Numbered from the stretch's first letter, positions 37,467-49,857 are shown. The stretch: 64,000 nucleotides of DNA from Casuarina equisetifolia (GCA_028551475.1 CM052357.1:10587931-10651930); one strand, 5' to 3'. The notes: generated by a model from the sequence alone, not told the origin. Numbers and translations: made by a program.

Positions 37467-38444
37467 TGTTGGATCTTAGTGAATTATCTGCTAAACAAAC
37501 ATTTTTAATTGTGAATAAAAATGTTGATGCTTGGTTATGGCATAGAAAACTTGGGCATGCAAGTTTAAGTTTGATAGAAAAATTGTCTAAGAATAATTTG
37601 GTCAAAGGTCTTCCTACTTTAAACTTTAATAAAAATAGGTTATGTGAAGCATGTGTCAAGGTTAAATATAATCAAAGTAGCTTCAAATTAACCTTTTTCT
37701 AACTACTACAGGACCATTAGAATTGCTCCACATGGATCTATTCGGTCCTTTGAGAACAACCACTTTAAATGGCAAATACTATGTCTTAGCCATAGTAGAT
37801 TACTATAGTAGATATACATGGGTATATCTACTTACTAGAAAAGATGAAACATTTGAGAAGTTTGCTAATTTTTGTAAAATGATTCAAAATGAAAAGGGTC
37901 TTTCTATTGTAAAAATAAGAATTGATCATGGTAGGGAATTTGAAAATTCTGTTCCAAAAATGGAATCTCTCATAACTCTTCAGCACCTAGGACCCTACAA
38001 TTAAATGGTGTTATGGAAAGAAAGAATAGGACACTTCAAAAAATGGCTAGGACTATGATGTGTGAATATAATATTACAAAATATTTTTGAGGAAAAGCTG
38101 TAAGTACAACTTTTTATATTTCAAACCATTCATTCTTTAGACTTATTTTGAAAAAGACTTTATTTGAATTATTCTTTGGTAGAAAATCGAATATCTTCTA
38201 CTTTCATGTCTTTGGAAGCAAATGTTTTGTTTTAAATCATGGTAAAGAGTCACTTAGCAAATTTGACTTAAAGAGTGATGAGGCTATCTTTCTCTATTAC
38301 TCTCATACTAGCAAAACATATAGAAAATTCAATAAGAAAAGTCTAGTAGTGGAGGAATCAATACATGTCAAGTTTGAAGATGACTCCACTGACCATCTAG
38401 AAAACATAATCAATCCTAGTTCAAATGAACAAGGAAACAAATAG
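37466..38444 (+). pseudogene. copia-B integrase
   Basis: The zinc-binding HHCC segment is present (WHRKLGHASLSLIEKLSK ... CEACVKVK, 37530-37660). It is followed by the catalytic core with LHMDLFGPLRTTTLNGKYY (37725 on), containing the first Asp, and IRIDHGREFEN near 37915, containing the second Asp. Frame breaks lie near 37700 and 38004. The core's third acidic block and C-terminal part continue (VFGSKCFVLNHGKESLSKFD, 38205-38265). The enzyme would insert the cDNA, but the gene is broken. Confidence 0.85.
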
Positions 38445-38599
38445 AAAGATGGAGCTAGAGTTGAGGGGGAGTCTGAAAGAAGAGACTTTTCCTTTCCTAG
38501 AGTTAGAAAGGAAGTAGATCAGCAACATATATTAAGTGATCTCACCAATAGGGTAAGTACAGGTCATGGCATCACAACACTTATGAATACTAAGCATTC

Positions 38600-40067
38600 T
38601 TGTCTCAAGTAGAGCCAAAAAAGAAAGATGAAGCTCTTGAAGATGAAAACTGGTTTCTTGCTATGCAAGAAGAGTTGAATCAATTTGAAAGAAGTCAAGT
38701 TTGGAACTTGGTTCCTAAACCAAAAGACCATCCAATTATTAGCACTAAATAGGTATTTAGATATAAGTTAGATGAAAATGAAATTATCATTAGGAATAAG
38801 GCTAGATTAGTTACACAAGAGTATATTCAAGAGGAAGGAATAGACTATGATGAAAATTTCACACCAGTAGCCAAATTCCAAGCTATTAGGATGTTGTTGG
38901 CATTTACTTGTTGTATGAACTTTACTCTTTTTCAAATGGATGTAAAATGTGCCTTTTTAAATGGTATTGTTAAAGAATAAGTGTATGTTAAACAACCACC
39001 CAAATTTGAAGATCCCATGTGTCCTGGTCATGTTTTCAAGCTTTCAAAAGCTTTATATGGACTTAAACAAGCTCTACAAGCTTGGTATGACAAGCTAAAT
39101 ACTTTTTTGCTCAATGCAATTTTCAAAAAAGGAAAAGTAGATAACATATTATTCATTAAGACAAAAGGAAAGGATATTCTAATTGTTCGAATCTATGTTA
39201 ATGATATTGTATTTGGTTCTACTAATCCTACTTATGTAAAGAATTTTTTGAATCTATGCAAAATGAGTTTGAGATAAGAATGATGGGTGAGTTGACTTAT
39301 TTCTTAGGCCTTTAAATAAAACAATCCAATAAAGTTATTTTTATAAGTCAAACCAAGTATGTAAACGAATCAGTTAAGAAATACAAGATGTATGATTCCA
39401 AACCTTTAAACACTCCCATAAGCACATCTACCTCTCTATCACATTATGAAACAAAGGCTAGTGTTGATTCAAAATTGTATAATGGAATGATTGGTTCATT
39501 GCTTTTTTTGACTACATCAAGACTTGATATCATGCTTAGTATGCATTTGTGTGCTAGATATCAATCTAATAAAAAAGAACAACATTTAATGGTTGTTAAA
39601 TGAATATTCAAATATTTAAAAGATACAGCCACACTAGGTATTTGGTATCCTAGAGACACAACTCTTGATTTACATGCTTTTAGTGATTTTGACTATGTTA
39701 GCTGTAAGATAGATAGAAATAGTATAAGTGGTGCTTGCCATTTTCTCAAAAATATGTTGATTTCTTGGTATTCCAAGAAACAGAATAGTGTAGCTCTTTC
39801 CTCCACCGAGGCTGAACACATAACTACTACTAGCTGTTATGCTTTGGATTTTATGGATAAAACAATAATTAGAAGATTATGGTGTTTACTCTACCAATGT
39901 TCCACTGAGATGTGATAATAATAATACTGTAAACTTAACAAAAAATCCTATATAGAACTCTAAAACTAAGCATAGAGATAAGATATCATTTTATTAGAGA
40001 CCACATACAAAAATGTGATATTGCTATTGAATTTGTTCAAACTGACCAATAACTTGTTGATATCTTT
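38600..40067 (+). pseudogene. copia-B reverse transcriptase and RNase H (5' of the LINE insertion)
   Basis: Reverse-transcriptase blocks run from about 38640 through FKLSKALYGLKQALQAWYDK (39025-39090). The polymerase motif near 39195 reads IYVNDIVFGST, with Asn replacing the first Asp of YVDD. Multiple frameshifts lie before 38980. RNase H remains continue from 39388 (NTPISTS) through LSSTEAEHI (about 39800). The C-terminus is cut at 40067 by a LINE and resumes after 45838. Confidence 0.85.
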
Positions 40068-40292
40068 TCTTGTTTTTTTTAATAAAAAGGGATAAAACCC
40101 TTGTCATTGATATTATTATCATAGGATAAGCAAAGACTAAAAACCTGTGTAGGAATTATATAGGATAGGACGTTAAACCTAATCTTTTATACATCCTCCC
40201 AAGCTTCAAGTAGTAATAAAAGCCAAATAAACATTAACATTCCTGAGAGAATCATACAATGAAATAATAAAATAAAATAGTAAAAAAAATCT

Positions 40293-43200
40293 AAAAATTG
40301 ATAGCCTCAAGCAGGCCTATGATGTTCCAAGCCTAATTGATCTTCCCAAGCTCTTTTTTTACAATGTGTTAATAGTGATCCCAATGTTGATAAGACTTGT
40401 ATCTCGTAATCGAGTGACCAAAGTTTGCCAATCCATTTGCCAGGAAATTAGCTTCACGAAAAATATGAGAGATCTTGACATTCAAAGATAAATAAGTCAA
40501 GCATTGACGTATTTCATATTCCAAATTCTAAGGGACTGACAATTTTTTTTTAATGCATTGAACCATGAATTAAGAATCAACTTCAATATCCAATATATTC
40601 AAACCTTCTATTAAAGCTAAAACCTCAACTCATGCATTACTTTCTTGTCCTAGGTTTACTACATAAGCCATAATAACACTTCCCCTCCAATCCCTCACCA
40701 CACCTCCTCCTACACATGCTCCATCCTTGCATGATCCATCCATATTCAACTTTAAAAAGCCCAAAGAGGGACATAACCAATGTACCATACAACCTCTGCA
40801 AAATGGCAAAATAACTATGAGAATATTTAGTTCTTATAGTATTTTGCAATCTTTCATTAAGGGAAATGTATTACTTGAAAAAGAAGCCATGAAATGATGA
40901 ACCTTCAAAAGCACATTCCCTATCAACACTAGGAGAGAAAAACCTTGATTCTCGAAAATGACATTATTCCTTGCTAGTCAAATCTTTCACAAAGTTACAT
41001 AACCAACTAAGGCCAATGACATTCCTCCTTGTGATGAGGTACTAGCCTCACAAAACAAATCCTTAACCAAGTTCATTATTGTATCACACCTAATTGAAAC
41101 TTGTAAAGTATGACATAAATAATTCCATAATCTTGTTGCCAATTCTCTTTGACAAAAAAGATGATATAATATCTCACAATTTGATGTAGAGCAATATACA
41201 CATTTTAAGGCAAAAGAGAAGCCTTTCTCCTGAACTCTATCATTTGTTGGAAATCCATTATACATCACCCTCCACATGAAAAAACCAATCTTTGGCAGTA
41301 GATACTTATTCCATACAAACTTACTCCACGTTTTCTTCTCTCCATGTGACATTTTGTTTTCATACATTGACGCTATAGGGAATACTCCATTAGAAGTTAA
41401 CTCAAAGGCCATTTTGTCTGGATCATTGGTAAGGGTTCTTCAACTAACTTACTCCAATTATTCTAGTGATAAAGTGGTGCCCAGAAACTTTGAATCTTCC
41501 AAAGCTTCACGAATACTCCTTTTGTTGTCTTCATATGATGGATGCTAGAAAATCTCATTTAACCATTGGTCTTTCTAGAAAGATTGCTCTCCATTTTGGA
41601 TCACCCACCTATTATGCTGCAAAATAAAAGAAATGTGAGTTTTAATAACTCCCCAGCAATGTGAAGGTTTGGCATTTCTTGGTTGGTGACAAACTTCCAT
41701 CAAGTCTCCATACTTTCTCCACATGAATTTTGCCCATAAGAAATCTCCTTTAACATGATTCCAACCCATTTTTACTAGAAGGCTTTCCATTATTGTGGTC
41801 ATATCTCTTATTCCCAAACCACCTTCATCTATAGGACAACATGTTTTAGCCCATCCCACTCAGTGTGCTCTATGCCCCCCGATATGACTCCATAAGAATT
41901 TAGACATTTGCTTATTTATCTCTTGCAATACTACTTTTGGGGCTTTGGTTATTGACAAATAATGGATGGGGATGAAGGATAGAACATTCTTAATTAGCAT
42001 TAGCTTCCATCCATGAGAAAGAAAATGATTCTTTTGATTACGTATTCACCCTATAATCCTCCCTATGATCTCATCAAAATAACTTCTCTTTGATCTTCCC
42101 TTAAAAAGTGAAACTCCTTAATACTTTGTTGGTAAGTCAACAAGAGAGAACCATGTCTAACTCTAAATTTTTTGTTTTCTTTGTGGTGATGCTGTCTTTG
42201 CCAATAAAAAATTACATTTAGTTACATTTACTTTTTAGTCAATTTAATGCTCATATTCCTTTAATAACTTCATGAAATTCATAATTGACCATTTTCTCCC
42301 ATTTATAAGCCTTATTATGTCATCCACATATAGCAAATATCCAAAATCACTTGTACCTTTATAGTTCCCAATATCCCTAACTTGCATTAGATGTTTCAAC
42401 TGTCAAGAAAAAGCCTATTATGCAAGTATGAATAGGCTCAGTGACGAAGGGTCTCCCTAATGCAGCCTCCTTATTAAGTGGAAAAAACCAAATTTCTTTC
42501 TTTGCATCTGTATAGAGAACCAATTGTTTGAAATGCAATGATACATCATATCAACCCATTCCTCTGAAAATCCAAAAGCTCCGTATAACTTTCAATAGAA
42601 ATGACCATTCCAACCTATCATATGCTTTTGACATGTCTATTTTAATAACCACATTATCCCCTAGTACCTTTCTATTTATTTCATGAATCATTTCTTGTGC
42701 CAATGCTACATTTTCCTGTATAAACCTATCTTTCACAAAACCATATTGTTCTAGAGAAATTAATTGAGGAAAAATCTTAGCTAGCATGTCATTAAGAAGC
42801 TTTGTTAAAATCTTAGATCTAAAAGTACACAAACTAATTAGTCTAAGATATGAAAAACTACTTGGCTGAGCAACTTTAGGAATCAATGTCAAAACAATTG
42901 TAGTTGTACTCCTTGGAATCTGACCCCCCTTAAAAAAAAATCAACAATTGCTTCATACAAATCTTTTTTAACCACCTTCTGAGCATCCTCATAGAAATGA
43001 ACTATGAATCCATCTACACCTGAAGCATTATTAGGGTCAAGGTTTTTAATTGCTTGTTGCACTTCCTCCTAAGTTGGGATTTTACATAGTATATCATTTA
43101 TTCTGCTATTACTAACCTTGGTATCTGACTGAGAAACTCCTTCATCTCATTATCATCATAATTTTCCCTATAGGACATCAATAACTCTTGGTAGAAATCT

Positions 43201-44227
43201 GCCACCATGGATCCTAAAATCTCCACATCATCCATCTGTGTGCCATATGACATGAGCTTTGTCTTGCAAAATACTTTCTTCCTCTATGATGTTTTGTATC
43301 AATTATGCTTATATTGTCTCAAACTCTAGGAAAATCAATTTTGACCATGTTTCTTGCAACCAACGTTCTTTCTTTTGTATCTGTTCCATAAGGTTTGTTA
43401 TTTGATGTTTCTCAGGTGCATGCATATCCATGGCAGTGCATTTGAGTGATCAATCCATAGTCTTGCAATTAGTTCTCTTGTTGTTAAAACCTCAAACCAT
43501 TGTTTTTGGAAATAAAAGGAATGAGTACCTCTAACTATCCCTCACAATTGTACTAACAATGGTGAATGATCATATCCCACTCTTGCAAAATGTTGTACCT
43601 TCAAGATAGGAAATGTCATAAATGCCTCCAAATTACAAAGTATTCTATCCAATCTCACCTATATTCACCTTGTACCCGATACATTGTTACACCATGTATC
43701 AGGATAACCCAAAAAACCACAATCATTCAGTCCTTGCTGACAAGTAAAGTTGTTGAATTCTCTACTTGCTACTACAGAATATTGTCGGCCCCTCATTTTT
43801 CTTCTTAACAAACTACATAATTGAAATCTTCTCATATTATCCATGGTATGCTTGTTGTTTGAAGTCCCTCTAGGTGATGTCATAGTTCTCACCTCTTGAC
43901 ATAAGTTGCACTAGCATAAACTATGGTCATTAAGAATTGTTTCCCATCCATCTGTACCTCCATAATGATACTCTAAGTACAACAAGCCACTAATGACACT
44001 CTTGCATATGTTTTCCACACTAATCATATATGCAGGTTTTTTGGGTTATAGTGTAAGAAATTGAGAAAACCTAACCTCCTCGCTATGTAGCTTAATTGTT
44101 CACCAAAATGCTTTGGCTCCAAAAGGGCTACTAACGATATTTTATTTTTCTTGAATTCCCATTTAAGAAAAGCTAATTTATTTGGAAGACTCAATCTTCT
44201 AATATTCCATATAATGAAACTAGTCAT
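40293..44227 (-). pseudogene. LINE ORF2: endonuclease, reverse transcriptase, zf-RVT, RNase H
   Basis: Domains in order on the minus strand: APE-type endonuclease start (SFIIWNIRRLSLPNKLAFLK near 44220, and FLGYPDTWCNN near 43700). Reverse transcriptase lies at 42892-42551 (TLIPK, YGFVKDRFIQENVALAQEMI, IDMSKAYDRLEWSFL), with the catalytic YVDD near 42325. The conserved W-region is CCPIDEGGLGIRDM (41830). The zf-RVT zinc region lies at 41412-40987 (LPKIGFFMWRVMYNGFPTND, then Cys-x2-Cys). RNase H covers about 40790-40550 (LNMDGSC read with a shift, ...IEVDS). Stops and frameshifts split it into at least six pieces. Such proteins nick the target and copy the RNA in place. Confidence 0.85.
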
Positions 44228-44299
44228 AAGAGATAGGAGGTATATTACCGTCCTTGGCAAATGACCTACTATCCATTCCACTATTGTCTAATGTTGTTA

Positions 44300-45629
44300 C
44301 CAAATTGTAGTTTATTTGTTCTCTTTTTTTACCTCTTTGTCAATTGTCTTCCTTGTCTTTTTCATGTTTTTCAATAGTTCTTAGTATTTTCTCCATTTCA
44401 TTATCCTAATCTTCTTTTATAAGTACCCTAAACTAATTTCTCAATTATGTATCCTTCAAATTTGTACATTTTTTAGGATCCATTTCTGAGTTGAAATTCT
44501 CTCTATTGTCAACTCCAATTTGGATTTACTCACATTTTGCTCCATTTTAGTCAAATCTTCCTTTGAGACAACATGCCAATCACCTAACTACATTTCCACC
44601 ATATGCACTGCTCTATGCTCTTTGGATACTCCTGCATGTGCTATGCCACACACGCTGAGCTCACCCACATGCACTGTGCCATATGCGCCCTCTTATTCTA
44701 TGTCATGCATGTTAGGCTTACCTGCGTGCTCTGAGACTTGTGTGCTCAATGTACTCGTGTGCTACATGTTCACCTTGCCCTTTTGCAATATTTTGTTAAG
44801 CACTCGATGTGCCCCCTAACAACTTTCTGCAATGTTTTCTTTTGTGGCCCTGTAGTTGGCAATGAGAACATAATCCAATTCGAATGTTATACTTAATGGC
44901 TTGGAGGTATGGCTTTTGGGATCTTAGTGTGACCTAAAAAATTTTTGGCAACGATTCCTACATATCTATCTCCAAACACATCCACATATAGGCTAGATGT
45001 TTCTATTTCCTCGTCCAAATGTCCAAACACAAGTATCATCCCAGTTGGTCTCCAATTTTCTCCAAAGCCCCTAGATTATGAAACGTGCTCGGTAGACCAA
45101 GTAGTCAAATCTAGTGTGTTGTTGTTATGGGATTACCATTCGTTTTCTCTTCCAATGAAAAAGGAGAAACCTCACCTTGTTAAACATCCATTCTCCACAC
45201 AACCATGCCATCACAAAATCAACCTCTATTTGAAGATGAACAAAAATTTCTTAGGGGATCTTAATCCTAGAATTGCCAATTTTTCTAAGCCCCATTTGGA
45301 ATTGACATAGTTTTTAAACTCAACGACCAAAGGACACACCCCACAAAATCTTGCAATTAAGGTTGTCTTATGGAAAACAATCACCACCTTCAATTTGTCA
45401 TCAAAGAAAATAATGTTGGAGGTTTCGTCAATGGTGGTTGGTGCATGTCCCTACGTGGAAACCTTGAGGATGTCTGGCAGCATCTCGATGGCAACATATG
45501 ATGACGATATGGCTACTTTGTATGATTTAGGAATGATGCCACCATTGTATAGGTTTCGGGTGGCTACCGATGGTGGTTTTTTGATTGTCGATGGTTGTGA
45601 AAGTGGTTATGGACCCCCCGCAGTGGGTA
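44300..45629 (-). pseudogene. LINE ORF1 (gag-like) remnant
   Basis: On the minus strand a frame can be followed from about 45629 (MPPLPTAGG) through DKLKVVIVFHKTTLIARFCG, KLAILGLRSPKKFLFIF and WRPTGMILVFGHLDEE, with several stops. The middle resembles the DUF4283-type domain of plant LINE ORF1 (family assignment inferred). ORF1 proteins bind the element RNA. Confidence 0.55.
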
Positions 45630-45838
45630 AGGGGGGCATTTAAGAGGCCATGATAGGGCTAATGAGGGGAAACCCTAATCAAGCAAGCACTTCATGCACA
45701 ATTCACATGCGATTAACTCGCTGCCCACGCGTTATTGATGTCCTACTCACGTGCGATCAACGTGCAATCAACTATGAAAGGTCAAAGTGTCTTAGAAGTC
45801 GCATCTTGGGAGTCACCAATTAACTTGTTGATATCTTT

Positions 45839-46480
45839 ACTAAACCATTGGATAAAGAAAAATTCTATACTTTTCAACAAGAGCTTGGCATATGCTTGTT
45901 TGAAAGTATTTCTTAAATTTTATGCTTTGTTATTATACTATATTTTATGCTCTTGTACAACTTATTCGTAAGCTTATTTTGAAAGGGAGCACCATGTAAC
46001 TCTATCTACCTCACCAAGTCAACTATCTTACTCTCTTACTACTTGTATCATCGTCATCATATTTATTTGTGTTATCATATACTCTTTTTGATTATGACAA
46101 AAAAGGGGAGAGAGTATTATTGCACATGAATGTTCCATTTTTGACTATCTAGTGTAGAAAGTAGGATGCCTCTCTAACACTCTAAAAATATGCTAAAAAT
46201 ATGTTTCAAATTGTGTTATTGTTGAATGATGAACGTTACGATATATATTGCTACTAGTTGATGAGAAATAGATTGAAAATAACTATTGCTCAAATGATAA
46301 ATCTATGTTATATTCTTATAGCAGCATATAATACACTTTATTCATTTTGTGTGAATAATTTCGCTTTGTCAATTGTCATGAAAAACATTTGATATGATTC
46401 ATCTTGCTCACTTCCTTAATGACATATGCTATTGTATGCTCAAGCTACGAAAATTTTGTCGTCATCAATAAGAAGGAGAT
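45839..46480 (+). other. copia-B pol C-terminus remainder, spacer and polypurine tract
   Basis: Directly after the LINE the pol frame resumes (TKPLDKEKFYTFQQELGICL), then stops. About 550 bases without a long frame follow, where SIRE-type elements may carry an envelope-like ORF, but none is recognisable here. The segment ends in AATAAGAAGGAGAT (46467-46480), the polypurine tract that primes plus-strand DNA, directly before the 3' LTR. Confidence 0.8.
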
Positions 46481-49400
46481 TGTTGGAAAAAGATATGTTT
46501 TGTTGTAACAAATTTTGTTGTTAAATGCATATAAATATTTTTCATATATTGATGTGTAAAATAACATTAAAAGAAGTAAAAGGTGTAGAAATTATAATAT
46601 CAATCAATGATATTATAAAGTAGCAAGTTCTTGCATCTTCATATATTGCAATATTATCCTAGCCTCAAAAGAATACTTCCTAAACAAAGAGAAAACATTA
46701 GTTGCATGGTATTCATACTAAAAAGAATGCGATGCTGGACTTTATGTTAATTTAAGAAAAATGTTTGTACAAAAGTAGTCCAACTTATATGATAAGCTTA
46801 TATGAAAAGCTTATATTGATGTAACTTAATCCAAGTCCACAAGATGAGCTTATATGTGCAACCTAATCCAAGCTGATAACTCTATTTTGTATAAAGTTAT
46901 TATGACTAGTTTAGGCATTATATATCATAGTATTTGTAAAATATGCTTGCATTTATCAATGTTTATGCAATTTTTGTTTGTTTATGCAGTAAACTCCAAA
47001 AAGAAAGAAAACAAGCAAAAATATAATAGAAGAAAGAGTGTGGCTTACAAGTGGTGTACACGTAAGGATTGTCTAAGTGGAATATTATCGAGCGTGTGTC
47101 GGGCAAAAGAGGAGGCTTATCATTGAGCAAAACAGAAAAGGGAAGAGACCAAAGAAGAAAGGGCGTGTTGCTTCTCCCTCACTAGAAAGACCAAAGCCCA
47201 CACGCGACAAAATAGGACTTTGAGAACATGTGATGGTCGGGTGAAAGCCAACCAATTGTGCCTTGTTTTCCAATGAAGGAGAACACCGTTCACTCATTGT
47301 GAGAATTTCATATGACCCATTTGTATTTCCAGCCCTTTTTTGGTGTTTTCCAATGAGGAAGGAGTGGATATGCCGTCCTAGTGCTATATTTGGCGTTTCT
47401 AAAATGGTTTCGCGGTGATTTTTGATGGTTTTTAGTGAAGAATAGTGAACGTCGTCTAAGCTTTCTCCATCAGATCTGCTTGTTTCTATGGTAGATTCAG
47501 GTGATTTATCCACAGATAGGCACTTTAAGGACCATGATCTACAATTTTCAGCATTTTTTAGGAAGAGCGGTGAAAGTGCATGAAAGTGCGTTTCAGATCA
47601 TTTTCTTCCCCTGTTTCAAACAGCTCCTCTTCCTCCCTCTGATATGTAGATTTATCCAAAATTTCTCTGAATTAAAGATATTTTGGTGACAACTTTGGTG
47701 CTTTTAATTTACATAATGCTCTGTTCAAGTTTCTGCATTGCTTTTGTTTATTTTGAATTGATGTGTCAATTTACTTTGTTAGAGTTACGATGTAACTTAA
47801 TTACGATAGTATAAATGTTATGATTATGAAGTTTTTGTGAGATATTTTTTATGTGTGAAGTTGTATATTATTGAATTTAATGCATTTTGGTGATTGACTA
47901 CAACTTAGATGATTTGATTTGCATGTTAGAAACTGACAAGAAATGACATGCAGTTGTTTCATATAATATGCAACCATAGACTAATATGGATAGACATATA
48001 CCATACAGTTTGTATGGCTTTAGGTGTAAACTAGAATATTCATAAATCATAATGCGTATAATTCATTTCAATTCACATATAAAGATATAGTGAGTTAATA
48101 AACTAAATAGGTTCATTATACCTAGACATAGGTAATGAATAAATTAGAAAATTTCACAATTGCATGAATAAAATCAATCTTGCAAACATAAATAATCAAC
48201 ATTAGTACCTAATAATTAGGTGAAATTGGATGCTCTAACATGTTTCATTTATTGATCTTTCCTTTAATTGGTTAGTTTATCATTTATCATTTGGATTTGT
48301 TAGATAAATTTTAAAAGTTATTAACCGTTAGTAATTAGTTAGTTTAGTAATTACCAATCTCTGTGAGATGATATCTTTCTTATCATTATATTACTTGTTA
48401 GACATGTTCACTTACATTTAGAATTTCACTAAACACAAGCCCATAAAATGCAAATTGATCTAAGCTTGGGAGGTGTAAGATGATCTAGGCCTATAAGAAA
48501 CAAGTTGATCCAAGCCCGCAATAGGCGAGCCCAACATAACACTTAAGTGAGAGTATGTCACGAACCCATCGAAATGGCATCGTTCGACTAAGAGTTGAGT
48601 GCCTTAAATCAATTTGCTCAATTAGCAACCCTAGCTCCTAACTTAATCAAGACAATGAAAGACGTTATCCTTTCCATAGCCAAATGTCTATTCTCAATGG
48701 TAAGAAATGTAGAAGAGGTGATCAATTGCCAGAGTAGCTATTTGGTGTGATTGTGTGATGATTAAGGGTTTGAATCAAACCCTAAGTGATGGAACAACTC
48801 TATTCTCTTAACAGGAAGAAGACTTCAAATCTATTAGGTTTAGCATAAACTTTAAATCAATTACTTTTATTTGAATTTCATATAAAAGCTTATATTCTAT
48901 GGTTCAAGAGAGTATTGTTGCACACATTGATTGAGAAATCGAAAGAGCTAAACAAAGTTGTTGGAGTATTGGAATTCTATGAAGATCTTTGGTGATATTC
49001 TTTAAAGATCATATTCTTGTGGTTATGTACTCTTGTATACTCTTGTTTACGTGCTGATTGAACTCTAATTATTATTACACATAAACTTGATTGTAAATCC
49101 GAAACCCTAATTTTCTATAATTTAAGGGTTTTGTGATTATAGCTTGGATTGTTATTCTACATCACTTGTAAGCTCTCTAATTAACAATATCTCTCACCAA
49201 CTATACATTTTTAGGGATTTTCTCTTGGAACAAGGTTGAAACAACCTTTGCTTGTAATTCTAAAGTGTTGTAATTCCTTTAAGAAGGAATTGGAAGGATT
49301 ATGGATAACAGTTTCTCCTAATCAATGAGTAAAGTGGACTTCAACTAGTTAAATTGAAGGAAGAAGAAGGTGGACATAAGTGTGAATGCCAAACCACTGA

Positions 49401-49550
49401 GGTAAACCTTGTGTGTATGCTTGTTATCTATTGTTGTTTAAGTTTGATGTTTATTGATACTTATTGTTGTGTTTTAGAAACCCAATTAATGGACATTAAG
49501 CTAAACAACCAATTCAACCCCCCCTTCTTGGCTGGCCATTATACCTAACA
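46481..49550 (+). repeat. 3' LTR of copia-B, interrupted by a gypsy solo LTR
   Basis: It starts TGTTGGAAAAAGATATG and ends TTATACCTAACA. Without the nested gypsy LTR (46874-48435 plus one TSD) it is about 1.5 kb, similar to the 5' LTR and the two solo LTRs. It is followed by CATTG. Confidence 0.9.
46874..48435 (+). mobile_element. Gypsy-type solo LTR, copy C (1562 bp)
   Basis: It starts TGATAACTCTATTTTGTATA and ends TTTCACTAAACA. The perfect 5-bp duplication CAAGC lies at 46869-46873 and 48436-48440. Both outer parts match copies A and B. The central part (about 47000-47770) does not, and is about 280 bases longer, so this is a different subfamily or a chimera. The 142-codon open frame on the minus strand at 47513-47085 lies in this central part and has no recognisable family. 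Confidence 0.88.
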
Positions 49551-49725
49551 CATTGTTGTAATAATGGAGTCAAAATAGGTATTGAGTATCCAACCCCAAG
49601 CCATCTAATAATGAATATTCTAATTCTAAAAGGTGGGATTAGGGATGTGAATGATGCCACCATTTTCATCAATTTTGGGATAGAATTGGATGGGAATGGA
49701 AATGACCCATTAAGAACACCAAGTA

Positions 49726-49857
49726 TCGGGAGTCCCCTTAGGTTAGTGGTAAGCTAAGGAGCTCTTTATGAGTCCAACAGGTTAGGGGTTCAACAAACTC
49801 CTCCTTTTCCCAATGTGTGTCCATTTATCAAAAAAAAAAAAAACAAACAAAGGAATG
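49726..49857 (+). mobile_element. tRNA-derived SINE, about 130 bp
   Basis: Pol III promoter-like boxes are visible: box A TTAGGTTAGTGGTAAGC (about 49739) and box B GGGGTTCAACAAACTCC (about 49784). An A-rich tail follows near 49829-49850. The 7-bp direct repeat CCAAGTA flanks it (49719-49725 and 49858-49864). It is non-coding and would depend on a LINE for movement. Confidence 0.75.

Larger units (their letters stand above)
40068..45814 (-). mobile_element. L1-like LINE with RNase H, 5.7 kb, inserted in copia-B pol
   Basis: The element runs from 45814 to an A-rich tail at 40080-40068 (T-run on the plus strand). Copies of ACCAA(T)TAACTTGTTGATATCTTT at 40045-40067 and 45815-45838 are a target-site duplication of about 23 bp, typical of target-primed insertion. 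It carries a broken ORF1 and an ORF2 with endonuclease, reverse transcriptase, zf-RVT and RNase H regions. Its length and the retained 5' region suggest it was nearly full length when inserted. Stops and frameshifts now disable both ORFs. Confidence 0.92.
32367..49550 (+). mobile_element. SIRE/Maximus-like Ty1/copia element (copia-B), full structure, 17 kb with nested insertions
   Basis: Order: 5' LTR (32367-33949), primer-binding site, gag with a CCHC knuckle, a second CCHC segment, protease, integrase, reverse transcriptase, RNase H, polypurine tract (AAGAAGGAGAT, ending 46480) and 3' LTR (46481-49550). Nested inside are an inverted solo LTR (34159-35597), a LINE (40068-45814) and a gypsy solo LTR (46874-48435). 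The two knuckles and the LTR/PPT text ending GGAGAT/TGTTGG fit the SIRE/Maximus group (inference). No envelope-like frame is seen between pol and the polypurine tract. Stops, frameshifts and lost catalytic residues make it inactive. The 3' flank CATTG has no match before the 5' LTR, whose first 14 bases are also abnormal. Confidence 0.9.

Noticed and set aside
44520..45310. Plus-strand open frames of 99 and 121 codons
   Set aside because: They are the opposite strand of LINE ORF1, and the minus strand carries the element's coding sense.
47085..47513. 142-codon open frame on the minus strand
   Set aside because: It lies wholly inside the central part of a gypsy solo LTR. There is no recognisable domain or gene structure, and a chance frame in a locally less AT-rich segment explains it.
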